Of a DNA stretch of 64,000 bases, positions 48,261 to 61,160 are shown piece by piece. Below the pieces are notes generated by a model. The model was not told the origin of the DNA, searched no databases, and saw only the letters and a program-made list of their open reading frames with translations. Made by a program: the position numbers and the translations under genes. Source of the stretch: Quercus robur (lineage: Eukaryota; Streptophyta; Magnoliopsida; Fagales; Fagaceae); contig NC_065535.1 in assembly GCF_932294415.1 (NCBI RefSeq), forward strand, positions 68,875,362 through 68,939,361, read 5' to 3'. Each line of letters opens with the position of its first letter. Positions within the stretch are counted from its first letter, which is position 1.

Positions 48261-48600
48261 CTATACAAGTTATCAGTCAAGACTAAAACCCAGAACTGAA
48301 AATCCTACTAAAAATTAACAAGGCATAGCATTTCCTCTCATGACAAAACTTTGTTTCTTGTAAACTTTCTAGCTTACAAAAAGTAGAAACATGCTTCGTT
48401 CAGAGATAACAAACTTTAATGAAGATGGGGTTGATGGGTTCTTACCTTAAAGGTTGAAGAGCACGAAAGAAAGTAGCAAAATTGGGTTTTGCTTTGTCAA
48501 AATTGAGTGGATCTCTGAGGTGGGTAGTGAGTATTCTCTATTGTATTCTCACTGGCGCTGTGGTTTTCTCACAGCCATTCATTCATTTGCAACAAGAATG
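48261..48600 (-). promoter_or_regulatory. 5'-UTR intron and leader of the PPR gene
   Basis: Minus-strand acceptor GTATAG ends at 48261, three bases before the ATG. The donor GTAAG begins at 48445. The intron would be 48261-48445, with a leader exon from about 48446 to 48590. Support is splice consensus only. Confidence 0.5.
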
Positions 48601-49840
48601 AGCGGTCAGCTAAAAAATCAGTTAAACTGATTCTGCCAACGAGATCATTTTTTAAGGTTGTAAAGCCAAAAGATTAGACGACGTCGTAGTGCCAAATTGG
48701 ACTTAAGGTTAACGGTTTTGACTTTCATTGGGCCTAAACTGCGAATTGGCATTCCCAAAATAAGTCTATCATGGGCTCCAAAGACTTGACAAGAAATTAG
48801 GAAGGGGGGGCTTTTCTTTTTTAATCATTGGGCCCTTGAACGTGTTGGGTAAGGTGATAAAAGTGAGATGATAAAATGAAGTATTTGGTTGATATCTTCA
48901 CTTATTTGTGTTAGGTTTTTTTTTATTGTTGGCTTCTTTCATGACATTTGCTTATAATCAAACTGAATTCTTGAGGTATTTTATATTGATGTAAAATGGG
49001 TTAAAGTGTGTAAAAAGAAAGTCTGAAGAATTGTTGCTAAAAGAGTTCACTCAAGCAAGGATAAACAGCCTTGCTCAAGAGACTCAATAACCCAATTCAA
49101 GCAAGTTCCCGCTCAAGTGAGATTGCGGGAAACAGATTATTTGTTTAGATTTGAACTATGTTTTCAGCTGTGTTTCAACCCTAATCAAACACCTATTTAA
49201 ACACTTCTTAATTAAGCACATTTTTTAGAGTATGAGAGGCACATAGTTGGAGCCATTCAGTGAAGAAAATTTAGCCTCCATTCTAGTGTTTTCATGAGAA
49301 ATCTAAGTTGCTTTATTACTGTTTATATGTGTGATCAAAGAGATTGAAACCACAGAGCTTTCATCCTAGTACTACTACCGCGAAGCCAACCCAAATTGCG
49401 AGTTATAAATTTAATTGTATATGAATAAATTTCAAGCTTTAATTCTAGACAAAAACCAGATGGATGAAATTATGACATATCATCTGGACAAGAATGAGTT
49501 CAGTTGAGATTGCATACATAGCAACTTGGGATGGTGATGCAATATCTCAACTAAGGGGAGAAATGTAGTCTGTAAATTTCCCATATAGAAACATAGCCTT
49601 GCAAAGATCTCAGGATCCTATCCCAAACATTACAAGATAATAGCCAAAACATGATTGAATAAAAATTTGAAGCCAAGCTACTATGATGGAGAAAGCCACT
49701 ACCCTGAACAATCCATGTCATTAATTGCCAAAACATGATGCGATTAATTAAATCATACACTTGGTTTCTCAAAAAAAAAAAAAAAAAAAAAAAATCATAC
49801 ACTTGCCATGTAGATCTAAATTGGATTTGTTCATCATTGT
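48601..49840. other. Spacer with LTR-like remnants
   Basis: 48990-49400 has the wording of an old LTR ('ctcaagcaag..', 'cctcctagtactact..gcgaagcc') but no clear ends. A 24-A run lies at 49769-49793. No gene recognised. Confidence 0.35.
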
Positions 49841-51770
49841 AGTGGGCCTTTTTTACAATGTTGGGCTGGGCTGCTTCTTACGGTATTAGGTCCAAATGTT
49901 CTGAGTAAGGGAGTCGAGATTGGTCCAACTGCAGCTTACTTTGGTTCAGCTTGTGCACAAATTATATCTCGTTTGCCAGGCTTTGATCACAGGCCCATGG
50001 CAGGCAAAGTTGCTGTGAGTAAGTTACGGCAGGCAGACATGAAAAGGATAATACAAGAAATAATAGACAAAATGAATAAAAGGGAGCGACAAGCGGCAAC
50101 TCGTGGGCTGAAAGTAGAGAAATAAATGAGGAATAATAATAATGGATTTATTGAATTAAATAGGGAAAACTCGGTCTGCCATGCCAAATAAGGTCGCGGA
50201 GCTAAAGCCAAGAAGGTAAACCACTTCCTTAATGCGATTAATCTCCTAGGGGAAAGAAATTAATTACTTTGAAAGAATGGGCCTAAATGGTTTATATTTA
50301 ATGGGGATCCCCTGTCTTTTTGATAGAGAGCAGGGCTTTAGAGGGAGAGAGGAGATCAACTTATTGGTGCATTCTTGCCATTCTATGCTTTCTATTCTCT
50401 ATCCTTCCTAGTGTGTTTTTTTTTTTTTTTTTGGTGATACTCTCTTAGAGGTTGTTATTACAGTGCACGGCAAAGCCCCTTTTTATAGTGCCTGTTGTGA
50501 CTGGATTTTACTATTTTAGCCTTGAACAACCTTTGTCTGGTTTTGTTGTTCTTGCCGACCACTTATTAGTTTGCCAACCACTACCACTTACATGTACTGG
50601 TTGTGATACTAAACAAAGAAGGTTATTTTGTTTATTTACCTGCTGTGCTACAGTGTGAGTGTTCTCTCTCTTTTTCTATCCCTCATGGCATGCATCTAGT
50701 GGTCCCAGCTCATCATTGCTTCCTTTGGGTGGTATGTCATCCCAACAGGACGTATCCCCCAAAAGAGCCAGAGCAGGAACCCCATAATAGGTTTTCCCCT
50801 CTCCCCACCGTCAGACCATGCCCTCTTACCTCTGACTCATGACCTCACCACTTCCTGTATTGGCTGAGTACGGGCTAATGATGTCTGGGCTTTGTGCGTG
50901 CTTCACTTCCCTGTATATCTGAAATCTACCTACTGCTCACGCGTCCGCTGTGGTCTGGAGACTTGTCTACACATCTTGCCACTCATCCTTGGCTTCTTAT
51001 GGCGTGAACCATTTTTTGGCTTCTCATTCTTTAAAGCCTGCTCCTTTCGGGGTTGGGCTTTTGCTTGGCCATGGGCTTTTCTTCCTTCAGTCTACTCCCT
51101 TGTTCTTTTCTGCAGTCTTTGTGTATCCTGCCGTACTGCTCTGCCATTCCTGCCGTGGTGTTATTTGACCTAAGCTTGCTAGGTCTCTTTGGGCTTGTTG
51201 CTTATTCTTCCCTCAATGATTCAGTATAGTCATTTGAGCCTTTTTGGTTACGTTGGGCATCCTTGGCCCTTTTTCTAGCTCTGCATTCCTATGGGCTTTA
51301 CTAACTTCTTTGGACTTCCCTGACCCAATTACCTTATCCTTCATCCTTGGGATTTATGGATTTTCCATTAACCCCTTACTTTCTTTACTTTTATTACTTC
51401 GGGCCTGCTGTGGCTCATTCTCACTTTTCTACATCACATACTGCCCATGAGTTTACTTCTTCTCTCTTTCCTGGATCCTTTAGGCCCGTCTACTTCCTCA
51501 AGGTCTATTTGCTTATTTTATGGGCTTGTAATCTATTATTCTTGCCATTTGGGTTTAATGGTTTTTCTATCCACTTACTAACTCTTTTCTGCCCATGTTA
51601 CTGGGCTTCTTTTTTCTATTGGGCTTCCAAAAATGATCATCAACAATCATGCATATTCCATATGTCATATAGAATTGCATCTAGGTTTTTTCCATGCATT
51701 ATTATTATTTTTTGTGTCTATAACATGTTCATTGCTAACCTTGTCTACTTTCCATAATTATTATACTGTG
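49841..51770. mobile_element. Degenerate LTR-retrotransposon-derived region
   Basis: About 1.9 kb of C/T-rich, GC-richer sequence with many 'gggctt/tgggcc' words and a purine-rich left part (50000-50240). This is typical of non-coding parts of plant LTR elements. The short ORFs (50452-51757) are Leu/Phe/Ser-rich and carry no domain. LTR ends and target duplication not located. Confidence 0.45.
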
Positions 51771-51799
51771 TATTATGCAAACTATGGAGTTTTTCATAT

Positions 51800-52197
51800 G
51801 GATAAAGTTTAGCTATAAAATTAGTTGTAGTTTTAGACTACAACTTTACTTAATAAAATAAACATTACTATATATTTTGAAAATCTAACCGTTGAATTGC
51901 ATGTTCTTTACTCTCTTAATACAAATGCCAAATTTTGTGTCAATCAAATATTATTTAATATATGATCTATAAGCTAATATTTTATACATAATTTTAAACT
52001 ACAAAAATTTGCAATTTAAACAATTTATTGATGACATAGCTATTGATCTTTAATTTTCTCAAAATTTTGCAAGCATGGAGGATATAAGGAGAAGATGTAA
52101 TTCAATGGTAGATTTGTCAAAATTCACCTTCAATAAAAAGATATTGAGTAAGGTTATAGCTTAAAACTAAAATCAATTTTGTAACTAAATTTTGTTT
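51800..52197 (-). mobile_element. MULE-like MITE, GGACAAAGTTTAG family
   Basis: Ends GGATAAAGTTTAGCTATAAA and the inverted AACAAAATTTAGTTACAAA. Flanked by TTTTCATAT at 51791-51799 and 52198-52206, a perfect 9-bp duplication. The interior is the reverse complement of the copy at 15303 (shared 'atgcataa', 'ccattgaattaca' words). Confidence 0.8.
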
Positions 52198-52206
52198 TTT
52201 TCATAT

Positions 52207-53082
52207 TTCCTTTCGATGCTTTCATGGGTTGTTTTTCCTTGTGTGGTTCAAAGTATGTGGATTTATTTATATCGGCCAGTATATCCTAGGAGATCAACTT
52301 AAGTTGTGCGGGATGGGAGTTTAATACCTTCCAACTCAGTAAGTTAGCCCCTGATCCTAGTCTATGGGACATAGATCAAACTTTTTCCTTTATAATTTTC
52401 TGTGACTAGGAAATCAAGCCTCGAGTCTTTCTTTTTATTGTATATAGGTCCAAAGCTTTGTAATTATGAATGTGATGCTATTTGTAATTATGACAGGACT
52501 AAGGAGTTAAAGGTTAGAAGATTCACCAATAATCACAATGGAAAAAGAAGAATATTAAATATTAATGAGCACGATGATTATGAATATGATATTATTTGGA
52601 TTTTGATATGCTTCGGATATCATAAATATAAGCAGGCATAAAATCCAATTGTGGCTCATCTTATACTGTTATCATAAGAACAAGAATAATAAGGTATAGG
52701 TAGTGATACTGGTTCTGCACAATATTCTAGTAGAACCCATGCATGATACTTTATAATTGAGATAGCCTTGATGCGCATAAAATCTCTGGCTATATCTTCT
52801 GATTAGCATGCCAACAAGAAGCAAATCTTGTGGGGTGCGTGAAGGAATCAATCTTCCACTGCATTTTCCCTTTGTAATTTGTAATATGTGTGAGCATGCC
52901 TTCCTAGATATCATATCTCTAAGTGTTTCAAGAAAGGGTAATTTATTAAATACATTTTCTTTGGGACTGTAAATATTTTTTAACTAGCCACCTGAAGTAA
53001 AATACAAAACACATGGTTTTAAGTTTCAATCCCAATGATCATGTGAGATCATAGAATGTGGGTTGTCTAATAGAAACCGAAA
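52207..53082. other. Spacer
   Basis: No recognised gene. A short ORF at 52402-52641 has no family signature. Confidence 0.4.
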
Positions 53083-53490
53083 GAATAAAGTTTGGCTCCA
53101 AATATGTTTAGAGCTAATGGCTACAAGTACATCATCATTCAATATCTTTTTATTGGATGTAAATTTTGACAAATTCACAATTAAATTATATTTTCTTTTC
53201 ATATTCTTCATACTTACAAAATCCTAGAAAATCAAAATTTGATAAATATATTATCAACAAATGTTTAAATTTCTAGTTTTTTTTTTTTTTGGGAATATAA
53301 GATTATGCATAAATCGAATAGTAAATAATATCCGATTGACACGAAATTTGACATGCGTATTAAGAACATAAAAAACATGCAATCCAACGGTTAGATTTTC
53401 AAAATATATAATCATTCATGTTAATTTTATCAATGAATGTTGTAATCATTAACTCCAAACATGTTTGGACTTTGGAGTCAAACTTTGTCC
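53083..53490 (+). mobile_element. MULE-like MITE, GGACAAAGTTTAG family
   Basis: Left end GAATAAAGTTTGGCTCCAAA and inverted right end GGACAAAGTTTGACTCCAAA agree at most positions. The flanks AAACCGAAA (53074-53082) and AAGCTGAAA (53491-53499) match at 7 of 9. The interior is collinear with 15303-15718. Confidence 0.75.
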
Positions 53491-53499
53491 AAGCTGAAA

Positions 53500-54419
53500 T
53501 ACTTGAATTGAATTTCCATGTGGCCATCCATGTCCGTTCAATATCATTTAAAAAAAAAAAAAAAAAAAAACTTAGTTGAGGCAGGTTATATATATGCTAA
53601 AAATTCTTCAATTATAACAGTGCCTTTGCCTAAAATAGGATACATGCCACAATATGAGAAATGTGTCCCCTGAACATATAGGGCCCATGGCACGTACTTT
53701 TTGCTTACCAAGGTGCTGGTTTTCAGAAAAACTGTGAGCTAGCGTTATCTCTTGCACTAGCAGCCATTACCAGAACATGTGGGGTGTCCTCAGCCCTAAC
53801 ACCTTATATAAATTTCATGCCTTTTCCTTCAATTCCTCTTTATCTTTCTTCTTTTACAAGTGCTAATAAGGTCTCTAATTGGTGGAACCTGCAAATTTTA
53901 TTATATAAGTCACCTTATATATGTATGTATTGTACATTTCTTGTAGTCAATTAATTAGTAGTTGTCATGCAATTAGGCAAGGAGAGCTAGTTAATTAGGT
54001 GTGTGTTTAGAGAATCTTTCATTGTTAAATTGGTTACTTATCCCTAAATCTCGGATGATAATTTGTCTTTAAAAAAAAAATTGTATAAAATTGATTGGAG
54101 AACCTTTCAATGTTGAGGGAGATAAGACACGGTTGAGAGTGACTGTTATGTGTATTTTTCTAAGAGTCTCTCTCACATGGGTTGATACCCTAAAGAATAG
54201 CCAACCACCCTACAAATGGTAAACCCAAAAAGAAATCTCAAGTCCCGCCAAACTAGTTACCTAACATTATTTATAAGCCAAAATCACAAGTTTAAGAGTC
54301 AAGACACAAAAAAGACAAAATAGCTTTGGTTCTTTGTTTAATGTAACATATATTCCATGGGACATTTAAGAGCTATGGCCTTCTGGATCCAGGAGAAAGT
54401 GTTGTTTTAGGACCAGTCT
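53500..54419. other. Spacer; promoter-like stretch near 53800
   Basis: A TATATAAA-like box at about 53810 is followed by a pyrimidine-rich run like a plant transcript leader, but no ORF follows it. Otherwise nothing recognised. Confidence 0.35.
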
Positions 54420-54531
54420 GCATAATATTTTAGCTATCTATGATCAGGGTTTTCTTTAACTCCAAGGTGAAAGATGCATAATATTTTAGCTACCTATGAT
54501 AAGGGGGTTCTTTAAGTCCTAGGTGAAAGAT
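54420..54531. repeat. 56-bp tandem duplication
   Basis: 'gcataatattttagctatct' to 'aaggtgaaagat' (54420-54475) repeats at 54476-54531 with several substitutions. Confidence 0.85.
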
Positions 54532-56884
54532 GTGATATGAGACATCTCTATCACATCGATAATTGAGGCTGAAAAGATTTGAACTATAGATGTGTTCATT
54601 GGAAACATCAAAGATGCCAGTTAAGTTATAAGATGAGAACTTTTTTTAAGATGAAACATCAAACATCCCTATGATCAGTTTGAGGTGGACATCCAAAGTA
54701 ATTTTTCTGAACCAACATTTCTCTCTTGGGGAATTAAAAGATTAAGCAGAAGAAGAAAGTCAAGAATTAGAATATGGGTTTATGGATATAAGAAAATCTA
54801 ATTCTAATTTCTTTTCTATTGCATTTTATTTTATTTTATAATTAATTACGGATAATATATTGAAACAAAAGAAGAAACAATTACACAAAGCAAGCAGAGC
54901 CTGGACCATCTCCTTCTACATGGTTGAAAATCCAGGATGGAAGAGTGAAATTTTTCCTTTGGCATTTAGATTAGCAGCATTTGAGATTTTTGATATATTT
55001 TCTTGGTGCATTCAATGACTTAGGCACTTAAATAGTTACATACAGCATAGAAATCCTTTGTTCTAATCATCGCTGGAGCCATGAAGTTTTTCCATAGGGA
55101 TGAAGTAAAATATATGAAAAAAGAAATTTAAAAATCCAAAGAATGACCTACAACATAATTTAATTTATGTTATTTTCTTATATACAACTAAAATATTTGT
55201 ATTCGTTTTTGTACGTGCAAGTTAGATTTGAACTTATATGAGAGAGTAGATAAGCTATCTAATAGTACATCTCGATGAAAAAGCTCATGAGTGACAAAAA
55301 TGCAAGCTTTGACATCATAATGTCTAGAGAAAAAGAAAGTGATTGCAAGAATGTAAAGTGGATAAAGGATATACATGGAAAACCCTAAGAAAATGATGAA
55401 AAACCACAGTTTGAGCAAGAGAAAATCACACCTTCTCTGTTCAACTTTCGTATTGTAGTGAAAAAGGGGTATCTCTTGTACAATAAGGATGTTCTTCCTC
55501 AAAAGAGAGACCTTGTTTTCGACCTTACTTCCTTATCAAATTTCTACTCTTTTCTCAAAAGATCTACTTCAATTCTTGCCCTAATAGTCTAGCTGCATGT
55601 TCCTCTTATAGTCTAAGGAATATGGCTGAGTACAAAAATAGGTGTCAAGTCATCATTTTCTTATTTTGAACCTTACTACAACAAAGATACTATTTGGTGG
55701 CTGGAGGAGATAGAACGCCAGCATCGGCACTGTGGCATGAGGGTAGGTGACTTTGTCACTGTATGGGAAATAACTCTTGAGCAATGAGAGGGACATCAGA
55801 GGTGCTGAAGATGATACACGTGTCCCTGAAGTGGTCCAACATGCACTTAGCCAATGAGGGGTGTTTCTATAGTACCTGACCTTAGGAGGTCACTATCTCC
55901 CTTTTTGTGAGTGCTTGAGTACCCATGTCAGATGCATATCTTACTTCCTTCTCAAGGCAGTCATGCCATTAGCATGAGCTAAGGATAATATCTTGTAGCC
56001 AATGTTTCCTCTCCATTGCTCACAGCCACTGCACGTGTAAGGTTCAGATTCAACCACATCGATACTCTCCCATGCCTTGGCTGGTGTACTATACAGTCCT
56101 ATTGGATTAGTTTTTACATTGGTCAAAACATTTTTTTTTTCATTTAACCAATTTGTATTCTATGAACTGTTTTTAAAATAATATTAATTAAAACTAATAT
56201 TCTTTAAAATTATAAATCGAGATTTTTTAAATAATTAAAGATTACACTATTAGAGTATACTAATAGTTAAAACATATAAAAATTAATCAATTTTAAATAA
56301 AAATATCACATTACATGCTTAAATCAATACAATTCAATATAATAAAAAAAAAATTAAAGAGAAACCTTATTTTCTATAGATGACAAATACGATAAGGATC
56401 TTAACTTCTAACCACATAATTCACAAATTTTCTTTCTTCTAAAAATAAAATAATAAAAATATAGTGTCCATATGTCTAATTTTTCAAATGCAATTTAAAA
56501 AAAAAAAAAATCCTTTTGAAAATAAACAAGGTTTTTGCTTTTGGAGCATAAACTTTTGTAGGGACTCAAAAGTTTGGGGCCCAAACAGATAGAATTTATA
56601 AAGAGAGTGAGAAAAACAAGTTTGGGTTCAAGTCTGAAGATTCGAGTAAGAAGGAATGAGTTAGAAGTGAAAATCAAGTAGTATTAATGTTTTCCTTAGG
56701 CCAGCACAAATTCTTACACAAGGATATGCACACTCCTTTCTCTCATTTTTTTTCTACTGTTCTTGTTCTAATCCTTTTTCTTTCTTCTTTTTCTGGTCCC
56801 TTCATCTGGAAGTTCTCTTCCTTTATATACTCTTATACTTCTTGCATCCTAGCCCTCCATTTGCCTCCTTCTAGGTTCTCCTGA
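54532..56884. other. Spacer without recognised genes
   Basis: 55400-56120 is of moderate complexity and could be an old LTR-element body, but no ends or domains were found. The rest is AT-rich. Confidence 0.35.
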
Positions 56885-57235
56885 AGACACTTGTCCCATT
56901 AAACTCCTGTTGAAAGTGGTAGAAGGGGGCTGCTTAGTTGTAAATCCATTGTTCGGATGTCATTTTCTCATCAATACAATTGATAAAGCTGTTGGCAGTC
57001 ATTTAATGCGGAGGTAGTAGGTAGGCCTTCATAGGAAACTTCTTTCAAATACCTTGACTTTCTCCTTGAATGCCATTATCTCCACTCGGGCTTCCAAGAG
57101 ATATTTAGTCCCTTCCCACATTCTTCGCGGGCAAACACACTCCTTAGATTTAAGGTGCTTTCACCTAATGAACGAATAATGGTCATAGCATTTTTAGTCT
57201 TCCCCGATCCTCGGGTCCCCACACTTTAATTTAAT
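56885..57235. mobile_element. Possible gypsy LTR fragment
   Basis: The segment closes with 'tcttccccgatcctcgggtc', wording common in LTRs of plant gypsy elements. Boundaries are not defined. Confidence 0.35.
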
Positions 57236-58800
57236 GAGCTACATACAATCTAAGAACAATTAAAACATATACCTTAAAGATATTTTGGTTTACTAAGCTA
57301 AGTACGGCATAAGTGTAATAAGAGAAAAAATCATATATAACTAATTTATATTAATGAGATGGGTATGGAATAACTATAACACGAGGAGAGGGTAGGAGAT
57401 ATAGTATTCATCTCTATATATTATGTGGATTTAGAAAGTTAATTATAATTTCAAAAAATTTCAAAAACACCTCTAATCTAATTAGATAATCATTATTCCT
57501 AAAAAATAAAAAGTAGGGTTAAAATTATAATTCAACAAAATTCAAAAACAAAAAACTACCAAAGAATTTTTTTTTCCCCTAAAAATTAGCATACACTCAC
57601 TATTTAAATATATCTCACACAAGTTTAATACATTTTTTCTCTAAAAATTAGCACACACTAAATCCAACAGTTTACTTTTTTTCAAAATCCTAAATTTTAG
57701 CTTCTTAAAAATCTCTTCCCATGTAACCTCACTAATAATGGACAAATTGAAAATTAAAAATTACTACACTAAACTCAAAACAAAAAAAGAATCTTATTGC
57801 ATATGTGGAGTGCGTGTGATGAGGTTAGTATATATTAATACAATATAATTCCTTAAAAAAAAAATTAGGTGGATTATGTCATTAACTAAATTTTAGATAT
57901 ACTTTCATTTTTTTTATATGAAAGGTAAACGAGGGTGAGGATGATTTCAAAAGTTAGGGGGGCCATGCCCCCTCCCTCCTCCCCACCCCCCAAAATCTTC
58001 TCTCTCTGCCAATTGTTCTATTTTTAGAATTTCACCTTATACTTCACAAATTTCAATACGTTACGTTCTATATTTTTTTTTAACATTTTTTAATTGGTAA
58101 ACTGATTAATCATATAAAACGTAACACTCAAATCAGGATTATTTTTTTTTCTTTTTTAATGAAATGGGATTAGAAATCCTTAAGAGTTCACCTCTTAATT
58201 GATGAATACTTGCATCAAATTCAAAGCTACCTATATAATTCCCAAAAGGAAACCTTCTTCATTAACTAGTATACAAAAGAGAGAAATGAAGCCTTTTTTT
58301 TTTTTTTTTTAATGAGGAAAAAGAAAAAGATGTTCACAAAAGTAGGGGACAATACAGCAGTGCCAAAAAAACTTGGTGGTTCTACTTTTTGGTTTCCCCA
58401 AACAAGCCGTTATATATTAACGGTTTTTAAACGAAGATCGAAGCTCATAGACACACAATCAGAAGCATTAAAAAAAAAAAAATGAAAATGAATAAACCCA
58501 AATTTTATTAAAAGACCAACAGACCAATAAACTTGATTACGTTTGGCCCGCTAATCAAGCAAGCGTGTCTTGAAGCACCAGTCACCACCCTCCCATGTGC
58601 TGTATCTGCCCATAATATTAGCATTACAAACCCCATGCCCATATTCTTCACCATGTATGTGTCACATTCTCATTGTCCCATTTAATTTACTAACATGCAT
58701 AGCTTCTTCTTTTTCTTTTTTTTAATCTTTTGGCAATACTCAATGGCGGCTTCTATTTTATTCATTCTTTGTTTCCTTTAGTCCAAATGCAGACTCTCTC
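57236..58800. other. AT-rich spacer
   Basis: A 'ggggggccatgccccctccc' stretch (57957-57976) resembles a hAT sub-terminal remnant. The last 200 bp should hold the promoter of the ubiquitin-like gene. Confidence 0.4.
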
Positions 58801-58809
58801 TCTCTACTA

Positions 58810-58819
58810 TTATATAACT
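58810..58819 (+). promoter_or_regulatory. TATA-like box of the ubiquitin-like gene
   Basis: TTATATAACT lies about 115 bp before the ATG, preceded by a CT-rich run and followed by a GA-rich leader. Confidence 0.5.
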
Positions 58820-58925
58820 AGCTAACCCCAGCACTTCTTTTCCTCCATCACTGACTTTTGAGTTTTGAGAGAGGGAGAAAGCTAAAAGAGAGAAAAAGAA
58901 AGAGAAAGAGAAATAGAGAAGAACA

Positions 58926-59840
58926 ATGATCAAGTTGAGGTCAAAGAGGTTTAGCAGAAGCAGTTCTAAGCTGAATAATGGTGGGAATAGCATTAAAGGA
59001 GGAGCTGAGAAAGTGTGTGGAGGCATTAGTACTGAAATCAAATGGGAACTTCGACCTGGTGGCATGCTTGTTCAAAAGAGAGACAATGGTGGAAGTAGTG
59101 AGGGAGAGGGGATGATCACAATTAGAGTCTCAACTGTCTCTAAATGGCATGACATTTCTATTGAAGCCACTTCTACTTTTGGTAAGTCTTTTCGAATGTT
59201 ACTACACTGCCACTCATTTATATTACATTGGTTAAAGGGTTTAAATTTAAAACAACAACTATTAGACTAGAAATACAAAGAAAATTGTGATTAGTACAAT
59301 ATTAATTTCACACGACTTCATCACTGATACTACTTTTATTGGAGATACCATACATTTTTATTTGGAGCCGGTTTGGATTGAGGGGGGAGGAAGGGGGAGT
59401 AAAGGGAGTAAAGTAGAGTTTGTCAGAAATTAGGAATAGAGTAGAGTAGAGTAGAGTAAAATTGGTCAAGAATTAGTCTAATTTTCAATTAACTCTACTT
59501 TACTCCCTTAATCCAAATTGGCCAATGGTTATGGGTCAAAATTTGTATTACCACTGCAAATCTTCTATTGTGATGATGATTGATTGAATTTCTTCTTTAA
59601 TTTTTGCTTTCAGGAGAATTGAAGATGATATTGTCATTGGTAACTAGTTTGGAGCCAAGAGAGCAAAGGGTATTGTTCAAAGGGAAAGAGAGAGAGGATG
59701 ATGAATATTTACACATGGTTGGTGTTAGAGACAAGGACAAGGTGCTATTGCTAGAAGATCCAGCCACCAAGGAGAGAAAACTCTATGGCTTGGCTGGAAC
59801 AAAACCCATTGGGACTCCTTGTTGTACTATTAGTGTATGA
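58926..59840 (+). CDS. Ubiquitin-like (BAG-N-type UBL) protein, 2 exons
   Basis: Exons are 58926-59181 and 59614-59840, with a GT..AG intron (ggtaagt..tttcag) splitting a Gly codon, giving 160 aa. Residues 1-45 are basic and Ser/Gly-rich. ELRPGGMLVQKRD leads into a ubiquitin-like fold (~62-135: MITIRVSTVSKWHDISIEAT, GELKMILSLVTSLEPREQRV, LFKGKEREDDEYLHMVGV, DKDKVLLLEDPA). This is the same N-terminal block found in plant BAG1-4 co-chaperones, but the frame stops before any BAG helix bundle, as in the short UBL-only relatives (Arabidopsis At5g40630/At5g14360 type). There is no C-terminal diglycine, so it is not a conjugated modifier. A proteasome or chaperone adaptor role is inferred only from the fold. 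A MITE lies in the intron. Confidence 0.9.
59365..59523. mobile_element. Small MITE inside the intron of the UBL gene
   Basis: Left end GAGCCGGTTTGGATTGAGGG and inverted right end GGCCAATTTGGATTAAGGGA. 'gggagtaaagtagag' near the left is mirrored by 'ctctactttactccc' at the right. About 160 bp, non-coding. No target duplication identified. Confidence 0.65.
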
Positions 59841-60176
59841 CACTAATTAATTATAAACTTCTTGTTAATTATTACTAACCACCAAAAATGTTAAAACTTG
59901 GTGATGGGTTATCCTTCTTCACTAGACTAGACTAGGGAGTTATTGTATTATTTTTGTGTCGGTTTGGGCAGTTTTAAAATATGTAAGCTGATGCACGTCC
60001 TGTGTCAAATTGCAAATACTTTACTATATGTTAATAGAAATGTTTAATTTTCTTTGTGGCCTACAAATTATAATGTTCTCTTTATCCTTATTTATATACT
60101 AACCAAGCGTGCACGCCTATGCACATAAAATTATGTCACGTAAAGTGAAAGTAATACCAAAGTTTATTTAATTTTT
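59841..60176. other. 3' flank of the UBL gene
   Basis: Probable 3' UTR to about 60050; nothing else seen. Confidence 0.45.
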
Positions 60177-60685
60177 AGGCTAAAGTTCAAATTATACCCT
60201 TAAAGTTTGGCAGTGTTTGAATTTTATACTTACAAATTTCAGAATTTGGATTTTATCTCCTAAAGTTCTATTTTTTTCTATTAGTAACTCCTCTATCCAT
60301 ATTTTCCATTAAGTGTCACCCAAACTTGCCACGTGTGTTTAGTTCATCCAATAAAATGATGTCATGTCATTTTTATAATGCCATGCCATTTTTAATTATT
60401 TAATTTTTTTAGGCTACAAAAATGATGTGACATCATTTTATTAGATAAACTAAACATGCGTAACAAGTTTATGTAACACTTAACGAAAAATATAGATGGA
60501 GGGGCTGCTAATACAAATGCAATAGGACTTCAAGGAGTAAAATTCAAATTCTGAAACTTCTGAGTGTAAAATCCAAAAACTCTCAAAATTTTGAGGATAA
60601 AATCCAAATTCTGAAATTTCAAAGTGTAAAATCCAAACATCTCCAAAGTTTCAAACTTTAAAAATGTAGTTTGCAATTTACCCTA
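60177..60685. mobile_element. MITE with long imperfect terminal repeats
   Basis: The left arm 'aggctaaagttcaaattata..ttaaagtttgg..gtttgaattttata' mirrors the right arm (inverted 'agggtaaattgcaaactaca..ttaaagtttg..gtttggattttaca') over roughly 80 bp. The centre has 'gatgtcatgtcattttta' and its inverse. Flanks share AATTTTT. Non-coding. Confidence 0.65.
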
Positions 60686-61160
60686 ATTTTTATTATTAAA
60701 AGCTGTCATTTTATGGGTTCCACAGTATAGATTGCTTGAGCAAAATTGAAGTGAGTTCCATCAATTGCCTACATAAAGATTTCATTTATAAATTCATGCC
60801 AAGAAAATACCCTAAAGATTCTAGCTAGGCTCTGAAAATTTGGGACAACCGGGGTCCCATGACAAGTATTCCATCCCCTTTGTTGTAATGCATTCTATTA
60901 TAGTATTATGTGTAGGGAATTAGCTTCAAAAGATTATGTCTTCTCAGTGGCCAGAAAAATGATTTCTAGCTAGACAATGATACTTCTTATTAAAAAAATT
61001 GTTTGGAAAGGATTGTACGTAGAGCCCAAGAATTCAAAAATAATTTGGTTACCACTTTCCCAATGACATGAATTGCACATCCCACTCCCACTCGAAGAGC
61101 AAAGAGGCCAAATTATTCCTAGACACTCAAACAAGCTTTATGCTCAACCTTTTTTTTTTT
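60686..61160. other. Spacer
   Basis: No gene or bounded repeat recognised. Confidence 0.4.

Noticed and set aside
50452..51757. Run of plus-strand ORFs (68-136 codons), first thought to be a membrane protein
   Set aside because: Leu/Phe/Ser composition follows from C/T-rich non-coding LTR-type DNA; no conserved motif, frames shift often.
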